Below the pieces are notes generated by a model, which was given only the letters and a program-made list of their open reading frames with translations, was not told where the DNA came from and did not search any database. A stretch of 32,925 nucleotides of DNA, taken from contig NZ_JAHENT010000136.1 in NCBI RefSeq assembly GCF_018609725.1, positions 1 through 32,925 of the forward strand, given 5' to 3'. The position numbers and the translations under genes are program-made. Below are positions 18,810 to 28,292 of the stretch, piece after piece. This DNA is from Methanohalobium sp. (GTDB lineage Archaea > Halobacteriota > Methanosarcinia > Methanosarcinales > Methanosarcinaceae). The first letter of the stretch is position 1. The number at the start of each line of letters is the position of its first letter.

Positions 18810-20159
18810 GTGGAGTCGATGGTTAATAAAGAAAATCAAAACTGCAGGAACCTGAGATTCAAGATACATCCTACTCCTGAACAGGAGAGAGAACTGGATG
18901 AGACTCTGGAATACTGCAGGTCGATCTGGAACCATCTTCTGTCCATCAGAGTAGATTTATACGATAGGTTTGGTCTGTCAGTATCTAAATCATCTCTGGA
19001 AAGATACCTTAAGCATCTGGACTATCCAATCCATTCATCAGTAAGACTGGATGTACACCAGAGGTTATGTTTTGCCTTTGACAAGTTCTTTGATGACATC
19101 AAGAATGGTAGACTGAAAAACACCAGGCCTAAAAAAGGAACATTTATCAAGAGAAAGGATGTTCCCTGTGGGAACAATTCTTCCAGATTCATCAAATACG
19201 ATGGAATCCTGCCTAAAGGCCACCCGAAATTCAAGAGTAAAGAAGATTTCACCAGTTTCAGATACAAACAGCACGGAAACGGTTGGCATCTGGATGGGAA
19301 CTGGTTATATTTATCCAAGATAACACAAAAATCGAATCCCATCAAAATTGATATTGACAGACCTCTGGATGGCGAACTGAAGACATGTACCCTGAAAAAA
19401 TAAGGTAAACAATGGTTCGCTTATCTGACCGTAGAACTGCCGGACAATCCCACTCCTGAAACACCAGAAAATGCTGTAGGCATTGATCTGGGACTCAAAT
19501 CTTTCATAACAACCTCGGATGATGATTTTGTCGAACCGCCAAAATTCCTCAGAAAAGCTGAGAAAAAACTGGCTAAGGAACAGCGAAAATTGTCGAGAAT
19601 GGAATTCAGATCAAACAACTATCAAAAGCAGAAGCAGAAAGTGAACAGGATTCACAAGAAAGTAGCATCTGCAAGAAACCATTTCTCGCATTGTTTGAGT
19701 AAACTGTTGGTAGAAAAATACGACTTGATTGTGTTCGAAGATCTGAAAATAAAAAATCTTGTTAAAAACAATAGATTAGCTAAATCAATCTCCGATGTAA
19801 GCTGGAACAAACTAGTCCAGCACGTAACATACAAAGCTGCTGAAAGAGGTAAAATAGTAGATAAAGTCAATCCCAACAACACTACCTAGGTCTGTTTTCA
19901 TTGCGGAACTAAAAAGAAAGAGAAACTGAAACTAGAGGACAGAACGTTCCACTGCAGTAATTGTGGATTAGAGATAGACAGAGACCTTAACGCTGCAGTC
20001 AATATACTGACAAAATCATCACACTATGACTCAACAATGCATACCGTGGGGCTCGCGGGAATCAATGGCTGTGAAGATGGTACCTCTACGACTAGTCCCG
20101 TTATCAGTTCGCAAGTACCGTCTATGAATCAGCAAATGCTCAACCTGGTAAGAAGTTGA
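18810..20159 (+). pseudogene. tnpB: TnpB, interrupted by TAA (19401-19403) and TAG (19887-19889)
   Basis: Single frame reads IHPTPEQERELDETLEYCRSIWNHLL...TLKK*GKQWFAYLTVELPDNP...GIDLGLKSF...IVFEDLKIKNL...VNPNNTT*VCFHCG...FHCSNCGLEIDRDLNAAVNIL...LVRS*. Confidence 0.88.
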
Positions 20160-20200
20160 GGCTCTCAAGGTTCAACAGAACCCCACGACTTCAGAGCTTG
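20045..20200 (+). ncRNA. Possible omegaRNA-like region at the tnpB 3' end
   Basis: CGTGGGG (20045-20051) can pair with CCCCACG (20181-20187) across the tnpB stop; analogy with IS605 right-end guide RNAs. Confidence 0.3.
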
Positions 20201-20545
20201 TCCGACAATTCGATACTATTAATTTATTTTATCTACTATTTAAATAAATATAAGAGGAATAATAAGTTATTTACCAATGACATTTATCCAATAATCCAAA
20301 AATCATACATGGATACTACCAAATGATATAAGATAAATGATTAGGACTAATAATTTATGTTACTTGGTAAACCCCTTTGTAGAATATATCTGCTTTAACA
20401 TTAATTACCGGACAGGCTGTTCAGTCGTGGGAGAGTAGTCAGAATTCTATCAACTCCACATCTTTATCTGTGGATTATTAGGAGACAATATATTTATACC
20501 CAATGAAATGGACACATTAATGACAAATAAGAAAGGGGTATATCT

Positions 20546-21079
20546 ATGAAAACCGAAAAAGAAGATGATAGTCAACCGTTAAGTGACATCCTTGTGTCCG
20601 ATACATCAGATATAGAGGAACTTGAAAGCCTTTTCAATGTTGAAGAAGAATATGATACTTACTTGGATGCTGTAGAATTTTCGATTGCGCATTATTATTG
20701 TGAAAAAAATCCGGAATTAAAAGATGATGATGTAATTACAGTACTACTTAATATAAAAAACAATTACGATAAAGGTATTGAATCTTTCAGTGGTCTGGAA
20801 AGAGATATTATTGAGAACCTAAAGGATGCCATCAATGAAGATCCCATAACTCATCATGAGTTTAAACTGGTGATTGATTATATATTATGGTCAATAAGGA
20901 ACAGGTCATGGATGGAAGATGATCAAGCTTATGTTAAATGGGTATCTTATTATTGTGATATGTTTACAGATAAAGAGGAAGAAGATTATAAAGAATATAT
21001 TATGAAAGTGGCAGATGAACTTGGATTGTCAAAAGAGGATACAGATACGATACTAATAAAACAAAAATCTCTACAATAA
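20546..21079 (+). CDS. Acidic hypothetical protein, 177 aa
   Basis: ORF preceded by GAAAGGGG; no family recognised. Confidence 0.65.
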   Translation: MKTEKEDDSQPLSDILVSDTSDIEELESLFNVEEEYDTYLDAVEFSIAHYYCEKNPELKDDDVITVLLNIKNNYDKGIESFSGLERDIIENLKDAINEDPITHHEFKLVIDYILWSIRNRSWMEDDQAYVKWVSYYCDMFTDKEEEDYKEYIMKVADELGLSKEDTDTILIKQKSLQ

Positions 21080-21259
21080 AACAGTCAAAAGTTTTAAAAT
21101 TATAAAACCATTTACTCTTATAACTTATTATTGTTATAAATTTTTCAGAAGATTCTCCATTGAATGAAATTATAAACTTATAGTTTTATCAATGCTATTA
21201 CAATTATTTTCATTTTGATATTTTCTCAAATGATCATACTAATTTATTAATCATCTATT

Positions 21260-21670
21260 TTATGGAACAATAAGTACTTCCGAACTGGCATGTTTTAAAA
21301 CATTATCCGACACACTGCCAAGTAAAAACCTTACAACACCTGATTTACCCAAAGAACCCATAACTATAAGGTCGATTTCATTTTTTTCTGCAAATTCTAC
21401 AATTTCTTCTGCAGGGTTTCCAATAATAACAACGGATTCAACATTTATCCCTTTATTGTTGCCAATATCTTCGACATGGTCAGTTGTATATCTGCGAGCT
21501 TTTTGTTTATCAAATACCGGTTCATCAAAGTAAGTACCAGTATTCAGTACATAGATAGCATAAACTTTAGCACCTGTCATCTTTGCAAGGTCAATTCCTC
21601 TATATATTGCGTTTTCACTATTATCAGAACCGTCCGTAGCAATCAACATTTTATTATAATGTGTTTTCAT
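21260..21670 (-). CDS. Universal stress protein (UspA family)
   Basis: MLIATDGSDNSENAIYRGIDLAK...DLIVMGSLGKSGVVRFLLGSVSDNVLKHASSEVLIV. Confidence 0.93.
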   Translation of the reverse strand: MKTHYNKMLIATDGSDNSENAIYRGIDLAKMTGAKVYAIYVLNTGTYFDEPVFDKQKARRYTTDHVEDIGNNKGINVESVVIIGNPAEEIVEFAEKNEIDLIVMGSLGKSGVVRFLLGSVSDNVLKHASSEVLIVP

Positions 21671-21904
21671 AAATCTATACTCCCCTTATAAAATCAGGTC
21701 TATCATCGTATATATCTTTTATTAACACAGATACAAACGATGAAAAATGGTTTAATACATAAAACTACATTATGCCAGAATTTACGTCCTATTATGTAGA
21801 AAAAATGTTACAAATAAAAAATTAAAGATGTAGACATCGATTCAATTAAGTATCTCAATATTTCTACATCAGTCATGTTCTATATTTTTTATAGGATTAT
21901 AAAT

Positions 21905-22840
21905 TTAGATATCTTCAAAATCAGCCATCTGAGTACTCAAATAGCGTTCACCAGTGTCGGGAAGAACTACAACGATTGTTTTATCTTTGTTTTCAGGTCT
22001 TCCGGCAACTTTCAACGCTGCACATAGAGCCGCACCAGATGAAATTCCTGCAAGGATACCTTCTCTTTTAGCCAATTCTCTGGCTGTTTCAAAGGATTCA
22101 TCATTACTAATCTGGATAATTTCATCTACAAGGCTAACATCCAGAATATCTGGTACAAATCCAGCACCAAGACCCTGTATTTTATGAGGACCAGGACTTC
22201 CGCCGGATAAAACAGGTGAATTTTCAGGTTCAACAGCTATGGCTTTAAACTCAGGTTTTTTTTCTTTTATAACATCTGCAACACCTGTAATAGTTCCGCC
22301 TGTACCCACACCAGCTACAAGTATGTCTACATCGCCTTCGGTATCATTCCAGATTTCTTCAGCAGTAGTTTTGCGGTGTATTTCCGGATTTGCAGGGTTC
22401 ATGAATTGCTGGGGTATAAATGCCTTATCGTATTCATTTGCCAGTTGGTTTGCTTTTTCAACTGCTCCATTCATGCCTTTTGAGCCGGTAGTAAGAACAA
22501 TTTCCGCTCCAAATAGTTTGAGGATTTTTCGCCTTTCTACACTCATAGTGTCAGGCATTGTAAGAATCAACCTGTACCCTTTGGAGGCACAGACAAAAGC
22601 CAGACCAATTCCTGTGTTTCCTGATGTGGGCTCGATAATAACAGTGTCACTGGTCAAACATCCGTCTTTTTCAGCGGATTCTATCATATTATAGGCTATT
22701 CTGTCCTTAACCGAGCTTAAAGGATTAAAGGATTCAAGTTTGGCAATTATTGTTGCCTGAGAGTCATCTGTTATATTGTTTAGCTGTATAAGCGGAGTAT
22801 TTCCAATTGTTTCTGTAATATTTGTATATATGTTCTTCAT
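21905..22840 (-). CDS. cysK: Cysteine synthase (O-acetylserine sulfhydrylase)
   Basis: [20 protein letters not shown] (PLP Lys), [37 protein letters not shown]. Confidence 0.95.
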   Translation of the reverse strand: MKNIYTNITETIGNTPLIQLNNITDDSQATIIAKLESFNPLSSVKDRIAYNMIESAEKDGCLTSDTVIIEPTSGNTGIGLAFVCASKGYRLILTMPDTMSVERRKILKLFGAEIVLTTGSKGMNGAVEKANQLANEYDKAFIPQQFMNPANPEIHRKTTAEEIWNDTEGDVDILVAGVGTGGTITGVADVIKEKKPEFKAIAVEPENSPVLSGGSPGPHKIQGLGAGFVPDILDVSLVDEIIQISNDESFETARELAKREGILAGISSGAALCAALKVAGRPENKDKTIVVVLPDTGERYLSTQMADFEDI

Positions 22841-22859
22841 TTTAGCCCCCCCTAACTAT

Positions 22860-23837
22860 TTATTTACGGTGTTTTTTATATATTAATTTAGGTTCTTCAA
22901 TAATTACGGTGTTATCTGGTGGAACTGATTTAGTAAGCCAAACGTTACCTCCTATGACCGATCGTTCACCGATCACAGTGTCCCCACCCAGTATAGTAGC
23001 ACCAGCATAAATGATAACATCATCTTTTATTGTAGGATGGCGTTTATGGCCACGTACTATGTTTCCAGTTTCATCCTTGGGAAAACTCATAGCCCCCAGT
23101 GTTACTCCCTGATAAATTCTAACATTGTCTCCAATTTGACAAGTTTCACCTATGACTACTCCTGTTCCATGGTCTATAAAAAAATGTTCTCCTATCTCAG
23201 CACCAGGATGAATATCAATACCTACAATACTATGGGCATATTCAGTCATAATACGCGGCAGAATTGTAATGTTTTGTTTATATAATTCATGTGCAATGCG
23301 GTAGATGGTTACTGCTAATACACCGGGATAACTGAATATTATTTCGTCGTAACTTTTAGCAGCTGGATCGCCCTCATAAGCGGCAAGAATATCAGACGCT
23401 AGTACTTCACGTAATTCAGGTATTTTTTTCAAAAAATCAAGGGTTTCTTTTTTTCCACTGGAGAGGCATTGAGAACATTTCTCTCCATAACGCTGGCAAT
23501 CATGCATGATACTATTAGCTATTTGCTTGGAAAGTTTTTCAAAAAGGTCATTAACTTCTCCCCCAAGTTGATAGGATAAATTTGCTCTGTCAATCACCTG
23601 ATTTTCAAAATATCCCGGATACAATATACGTTTTGTAATATCAATAATTTCAATGACAGCATCTCTTGATGGAATTATCGCAGCATCAACATGCTCAAAA
23701 CAAGCTTTTCTGGAACAACTTTCCACTATAGTGTCAACAACGTTTGGGATTTCTGCCCTGTATTCACTTTTGACATCATCTCCAATAAGCATGCATTTGT
23801 TTGAATTTGTATCTTGTTCTGTATTGCTGGTTGTCAT
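22860..23837 (-). CDS. cysE: Serine O-acetyltransferase, long (EpsC-like) form
   Basis: Left-handed beta-helix: GIDIHPGAEIGEHFFIDHGTGVVIGETCQIGDNVRIYQGVTLGA...RHPTIKDDVIIYAGATILGG. Confidence 0.94.
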   Translation of the reverse strand: MTTSNTEQDTNSNKCMLIGDDVKSEYRAEIPNVVDTIVESCSRKACFEHVDAAIIPSRDAVIEIIDITKRILYPGYFENQVIDRANLSYQLGGEVNDLFEKLSKQIANSIMHDCQRYGEKCSQCLSSGKKETLDFLKKIPELREVLASDILAAYEGDPAAKSYDEIIFSYPGVLAVTIYRIAHELYKQNITILPRIMTEYAHSIVGIDIHPGAEIGEHFFIDHGTGVVIGETCQIGDNVRIYQGVTLGAMSFPKDETGNIVRGHKRHPTIKDDVIIYAGATILGGDTVIGERSVIGGNVWLTKSVPPDNTVIIEEPKLIYKKHRK

Positions 23838-23904
23838 ATGAAGTCCCTGTAAGAAACCATGTTATTCGTTACAATTTACAATTATAATATAGGGGTTTCA
23901 TCTT

Positions 23905-24111
23905 TTATTTAGCTTTATAGCCTGCATTTGAGACTGCTGATTTGATTTTATCAATATCTGTCTTTTCAGGGTCGTAATTAACTGTGGCACTACCTTCTTC
24001 AAGATTGATGTCTACTGATAATACCCCGTTAACAGAATTCAGAGCATTTTCAACATTTTCCTGACAACCAGCACATTTCAGTCCTTCTATTTTTATTGTT
24101 ACTTCACTCAT
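23905..24111 (-). CDS. Heavy-metal-associated (HMA) domain protein, CopZ-like
   Basis: VTIKIEGLKCAGCQENVENALNSVNGVLSVDINLEEGSATVNYDPEKTD; CxxC. Confidence 0.9.
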   Translation of the reverse strand: MSEVTIKIEGLKCAGCQENVENALNSVNGVLSVDINLEEGSATVNYDPEKTDIDKIKSAVSNAGYKAK

Positions 24112-24154
24112 GAATAATCACCTTTGTAAATACGAAATGAGGGTATAAATATTT

Positions 24155-24171
24155 AATTCACACTGTGAATT
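24155..24171. promoter_or_regulatory. Palindrome AATTCAC-ACT-GTGAATT upstream of the HMA gene
   Basis: Perfect half-sites; just upstream of the TATA-like stretch of the minus-strand HMA promoter. Confidence 0.55.
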
Positions 24172-24261
24172 TATAATCGATTCTAAAAGTTTATTGAAAT
24201 GCTGTATAGGTCGTTTTTATAAGCATATGGGTGTTAGTCTGCCAAAATTATAAATATCATG

Positions 24262-24289
24262 TTCACGATTGTGAATTCACATACGTGAA
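24262..24289. promoter_or_regulatory. Two abutting palindromes TTCAC-GATT-GTGAA / TTCAC-ATAC-GTGAA upstream of thi4
   Basis: Consecutive copies of the TTCAC-N4-GTGAA motif. Confidence 0.6.
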
Positions 24290-24370
24290 TAACTATTTAA
24301 TATCATATGGTAATGAAAGTTTGAAGATATGTCTACTTATCGTCTTGCATAAATTAGAGGTGAAATAAAT

Positions 24371-25153
24371 ATGGAAGAGTTTACAAAAATATCAGAAAAA
24401 GATGTAACAAACGCTATAATAGAAAATTTTACCAGCGAAATATTATCCTATACTTCCAGTGATGTTATTGTTGTAGGAGGTGGACCAAGCGGTTTAATGG
24501 CTGCCAGAACACTGGCAAATAAAGGAATTAAAACACTGGTTATCGAAAGCAACAATTACTTTGGTGGAGGATTCTGGGTGGGTGGCTACCTTATGAACAA
24601 ACTTACTGTAAGAGATCCCGGTCAAAAACTCCTTGATGAAATAGGTGTTCCATATGAAGAAGTAAAAGATGGGCTCTATGTTGCTAATGCACCATCTGCC
24701 TGTTCAAAACTGGTATCATCAGCCTGTGATTCAGGAGCATTTCTCCTTAACATGAATAAATTTGATGATGTAGTCCTTAAAAACGACAGTGTAGCAGGTA
24801 TCGTTACAAACTGGACACCGGTATCAGCACTTCCAAGAGCAATAACCTGCGTGGATCCGGTAGCCCTTGAATCAAAATGTGTTATTGATGCTACAGGTCA
24901 TGATGCTGTTGTAGCGGAAACTTTGAGATCAAGGGGATATATTGATTTGAAAGGATTTGATGGGATGCATGTAGAACCATCTGAAAATGCTATTGTTGAA
25001 CAAACATCTGAGATATATCCGGGGCTTATAGTAACCGGAATGTCGGTTGCAACTGCATTTGGACTGCCGCGAATGGGACCCACATTTGGAGGAATGCTTT
25101 ATTCGGGTGTAAAAGCTGCAGAAATTGCAGAGAAAGTGATAAAAAGTAAATAA
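24371..25153 (+). CDS. thi4: Thiazole synthase Thi4 (ribose-1,5-bisphosphate-type archaeal homologue)
   Basis: SDVIVVGGGPSGLMAARTLANKGIKTLVIESNNYFGGGFWVGGYLMNKLTVRDPGQKLLDEIGVPYEE; NWTPVSALPRAITCVDPVALESKCVIDATGHDA. Confidence 0.93.
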   Translation: MEEFTKISEKDVTNAIIENFTSEILSYTSSDVIVVGGGPSGLMAARTLANKGIKTLVIESNNYFGGGFWVGGYLMNKLTVRDPGQKLLDEIGVPYEEVKDGLYVANAPSACSKLVSSACDSGAFLLNMNKFDDVVLKNDSVAGIVTNWTPVSALPRAITCVDPVALESKCVIDATGHDAVVAETLRSRGYIDLKGFDGMHVEPSENAIVEQTSEIYPGLIVTGMSVATAFGLPRMGPTFGGMLYSGVKAAEIAEKVIKSK

Positions 25154-25249
25154 TCGTTTTTCCTAATTGTAGTTAAACGAATTATTTTATTTGCTGGTAT
25201 CATTCTGATACTGGTTTATTTATCACTATATTAAAACGGAGGTTTTTCA

Positions 25250-26350
25250 GTGACCGATTACTGGCTTGTGAGATATTCAGAGATTTTTTTAAAATCAAAC
25301 CATGTACAAAAACGGTGGGTCAATAAACTTGTAGATAATATATACAAACATATCCCTAACTGCCATGTCAGAACTGAAAGAGGAAGGATATGGCTTTATG
25401 GTGATGTAGAGCCTGAAAAGCTAAAAAATGTTTTTGGCATAAGGTCATATTCTCCTTGTATCTATTGTTCACTCGACGAATTAAATGAATGTTTACTTGA
25501 ATATTGTGAAAAAAAAAACCTTGGTGATGTACAAACTTTTGCACTTCGCATCAAACGTGTAGGTACTCATGATTTTTCATCACAGGATAAGGCAAGGGAG
25601 CTGGGTAATTTAATAAGGAAACATTATCCACATCTTAAGGTAGACCTTGATAGTCCAGAAAAGGAGATATTTATAGAAATAAGAGACAGTGATTGTTATC
25701 TGTTTTCTGAAAAAATAGCAGGTCCTGGAGGCATACCACTTGGTGTAGAGGGTAGCCTTGTTGCTTTAATGTCTGGAGGTATTGATTCACCTGTTGCCGC
25801 TTATATGATGATGAAACGTGGATGCAGTATTATACCTATCTATGTGGACATAGACCCGTATCTTGGAGAAAAAGGGAAAGAACGTGCATTTAAGGTTGTG
25901 GATGCTCTCAAGCAATATCAACCTGGTATAGAACTTGAAGTAATTAGTGATGATTACCTCTACAATGCTAAAAAAATACTTAAACAGTATAATTCTGATA
26001 AATACACCTGCCTTATGTGTAAACGTCGGTTATACCGGGTTGCAGAAGGTTTAGCGAACAAATACGGAGCACTGGGTATTGTAACAGGGGATTCACTTGG
26101 TCAGGTTGCATCTCAAACACTTGACAATCTTTATGTACTGGATGAAGCTACAAATCTACCAGTCTATCGACCGCTAATCAGTTTTGATAAAGAAGAGGTA
26201 ATTGATATTGCACGCAGGATAGGAACATACTCATTATCTACTATATCTACTGGTGGTTGTGGAGCTGTTCCTGAAAAACCAGCGACAAAAGCTAAATTAG
26301 ATATTGTAAAATCTTTTGAAAATATGTATAATGAACAGTTTAAGGTATAA
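25250..26350 (+). CDS. thiI: tRNA sulfurtransferase ThiI (THUMP + PP-loop, no rhodanese domain)
   Basis: VRYSEIFLKSNHVQKRWVNKLVDNI, LVALMSGGIDSPVAAYMMMKRGC, YTCLMCKRRLYRVAE, TGDSLGQVASQTLDNL. Confidence 0.94.
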   Translation: MTDYWLVRYSEIFLKSNHVQKRWVNKLVDNIYKHIPNCHVRTERGRIWLYGDVEPEKLKNVFGIRSYSPCIYCSLDELNECLLEYCEKKNLGDVQTFALRIKRVGTHDFSSQDKARELGNLIRKHYPHLKVDLDSPEKEIFIEIRDSDCYLFSEKIAGPGGIPLGVEGSLVALMSGGIDSPVAAYMMMKRGCSIIPIYVDIDPYLGEKGKERAFKVVDALKQYQPGIELEVISDDYLYNAKKILKQYNSDKYTCLMCKRRLYRVAEGLANKYGALGIVTGDSLGQVASQTLDNLYVLDEATNLPVYRPLISFDKEEVIDIARRIGTYSLSTISTGGCGAVPEKPATKAKLDIVKSFENMYNEQFKV

Positions 26351-26399
26351 TTTGCCTTATTCACTATTTTTATATACCAAAAAACCATTGCATTAAATG

Positions 26400-26413
26400 T
26401 TCACAATTGTGAA
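26400..26413. promoter_or_regulatory. Palindrome TTCACAATTGTGAA immediately upstream of tRNA-Cys
   Basis: Perfect 14-bp palindrome ending 8 bp before the tRNA; ~25-30 bp after TATATA at 26371-26376. Confidence 0.6.
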
Positions 26414-26421
26414 ATCCAGAT

Positions 26422-26492
26422 GGCTGGGTGGCAGAGTGGCTATGCATCCGACTGCAGATCGGGTTACGTGAGTTCGATTCTCACCCCGGCCT
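26422..26492 (+). tRNA. tRNA-Cys(GCA)
   Basis: GGCTGGG...CCGA-CTGCAGA-TCGG...GTGAGTTCGATTCTCACCCCGGCCT; discriminator U73. Confidence 0.92.
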
Positions 26493-26518
26493 TTTTAACT
26501 AAAATAGGATGAATCAAT

Positions 26519-27535
26519 ATGTATGAAATTGATAATTCTGATTTGGAGCTTACACCTGAAATCAAAGCATTTCTTGTAAGTATTGGGTCTGTACAGGTTG
26601 ACCTTTCAATTGAATTACCTGGACATACTACAACCGCAACTGCAGGACCGGGAGCAGGTGGAACATCTATATTTTTCAAATCCAACAATAGAAGAGTCCG
26701 TTTGTCCATCAACAATAAATCTCCTCTTTATCTTACAGAAAATGAAAATGTTGCAACTATAAGCTATAGAGGAAAACCGATTGTACGTGGTGAACTTGAA
26801 AAACCACTCTATCATTGTCCAAAACAGGCTTACATTACTATTTCTGAAAGTTGTATCTACAACTGTAAATTCTGTCCAGTACCAGAAATTCCTGGTGATG
26901 TAAAGGATACTGATACAATTTTAAAAATGGTTGATGAGGCGTATTCAACCGGTGAATTGGAGGCGGTGTCTCTTACCAGTGGGGTGGCGGAATCTCCGTA
27001 TAGGGAAGTAGAAAAAACAACAGAAATCGTAAAACAAATTTCAAAACGTTATGATATACCCATTGGAGTATCAGTTTATCCCACATGGACATCTACACAT
27101 GACCTTTTTGAAGTAGGTGCAACGGAAATCAAGTACAATGTAGAAACCATGGATATGTCGGTTTTTAAAAAAGTATGTCCAGATTTTGATTTAAGGCATA
27201 TACTTGATTCACTGGATGAAGCGGTAAATATTTTCGGTAAAAACCGCGTTTCTTCTAATTTCCTCATTGGATTGGGTGAAGATGATGCATGTGTCAAAGA
27301 AGGTGTAACTTTCCTTGCAAAAAAAGGTGTAATCCCGGTGTTGAGACCTGTATCCCCTGCATCATTACAAAGGAATGAAATATCTGCTAAAAGACCAGGA
27401 TTTGAGCGATTGTTGAAATTATCTCAAATGTCAAAGGATATCCTTGATAAATATGGATTAAGAGCTGATAGAGCAAAAACGATGTGTGTTCCTTGTACAG
27501 GTTGTGACATAACACCACACCATGATATCAGATAA
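26519..27535 (+). CDS. Radical SAM protein (methanogen type)
   Basis: SESCIYNCKFCPVPE (CX3CX2C), C-terminal CVPCTGCDITPHHD. Confidence 0.9.
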   Translation: MYEIDNSDLELTPEIKAFLVSIGSVQVDLSIELPGHTTTATAGPGAGGTSIFFKSNNRRVRLSINNKSPLYLTENENVATISYRGKPIVRGELEKPLYHCPKQAYITISESCIYNCKFCPVPEIPGDVKDTDTILKMVDEAYSTGELEAVSLTSGVAESPYREVEKTTEIVKQISKRYDIPIGVSVYPTWTSTHDLFEVGATEIKYNVETMDMSVFKKVCPDFDLRHILDSLDEAVNIFGKNRVSSNFLIGLGEDDACVKEGVTFLAKKGVIPVLRPVSPASLQRNEISAKRPGFERLLKLSQMSKDILDKYGLRADRAKTMCVPCTGCDITPHHDIR

Positions 27536-28286
27536 CGTTTATTCGTTTTTTACCTGTATAGATATTCATTTTCTTTCCTCTAACACGACCAATCAGGGTC
27601 ATCTTACACGATTGAGCTATATTTTTGGCAGTATCGGTTGTAGCTCCTTTGGATACTACAACAGGGACACCGGAAACAGCACATTTATAAACCATTTCTG
27701 AAGATATTCTTCCTGAAGACACAACAAAAGTGCTGGAAAAATCAATTTCTTTTTTTAGTCCGTAACCTATTATCTTATCAAGAGCATTATGTCTCCCGAT
27801 ATCTTCTGATATACAGAGATTTTCATCTTTTGAAAACATGCCTACTGTATGATTGCCTCTTGTTTTTTGATAAAGTTCTGAATCAAGGACAGTGTTAAGT
27901 CCATTGATAATCTCTTCAGGTTTTAGTATTAAATTGGATTCGATTTGTGGTAATTTTTTTGTATCCAGAAAAGTAGAAACTCCTCCACAACCGCTTGTGA
28001 TAGTTTTTCCGGAAAAAAGGATAGGATACGGGTTTTTTGTGTGAATATTGATTTCATTTTCATAAACCCGTATTGATTGGATTTCTTCATAGTTACCTAT
28101 TATTTTTTCTGTAAACAGGTGACCAATTGCAAATGAATCCAGCATATCGGGAGTTATCATTGCAGAGGTTGCATATCTGCCATTAATATAAACAGAAACT
28201 GGATATTCTTTAATGATTTCATGGCTGTTATAACTACATCCATTATCATCTATTGTTAAACAGTTGATTTTTTTTAACATATTCAT
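27528..28286 (-). CDS. fdhD: FdhD-family sulfurtransferase / accessory protein
   Basis: SFAIGHLFTEKII, TSGCGG, GMFSKDENLCISEDIGRHNALDKIIGYGL, SSGRISSEMVYKCAVSGVPVVVSKGATTDTA. Confidence 0.93.
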   Translation of the reverse strand: MNMLKKINCLTIDDNGCSYNSHEIIKEYPVSVYINGRYATSAMITPDMLDSFAIGHLFTEKIIGNYEEIQSIRVYENEINIHTKNPYPILFSGKTITSGCGGVSTFLDTKKLPQIESNLILKPEEIINGLNTVLDSELYQKTRGNHTVGMFSKDENLCISEDIGRHNALDKIIGYGLKKEIDFSSTFVVSSGRISSEMVYKCAVSGVPVVVSKGATTDTAKNIAQSCKMTLIGRVRGKKMNIYTGKKRINVI

Positions 28287-28292
28287 CGTTAT

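Larger units (their letters stand above)
18549..20200 (+). mobile_element. IS200/IS605-type element carrying tnpB only (no tnpA seen); boundaries approximate
   Basis: tnpB reading frame 18810-20159 bracketed by hairpin-rich noncoding ends; left end repeated at 16043. Confidence 0.7.

Noticed and set aside
20410-20480. cagtcgtgggagag / tccaca...tgtgga as a second IS605 right end
   Set aside because: Only a short match to the right-end hairpin; insufficient to call a second element
22239-22694. + strand ORF of 151 aa inside cysK
   Set aside because: Antisense to cysK, no recognisable domain
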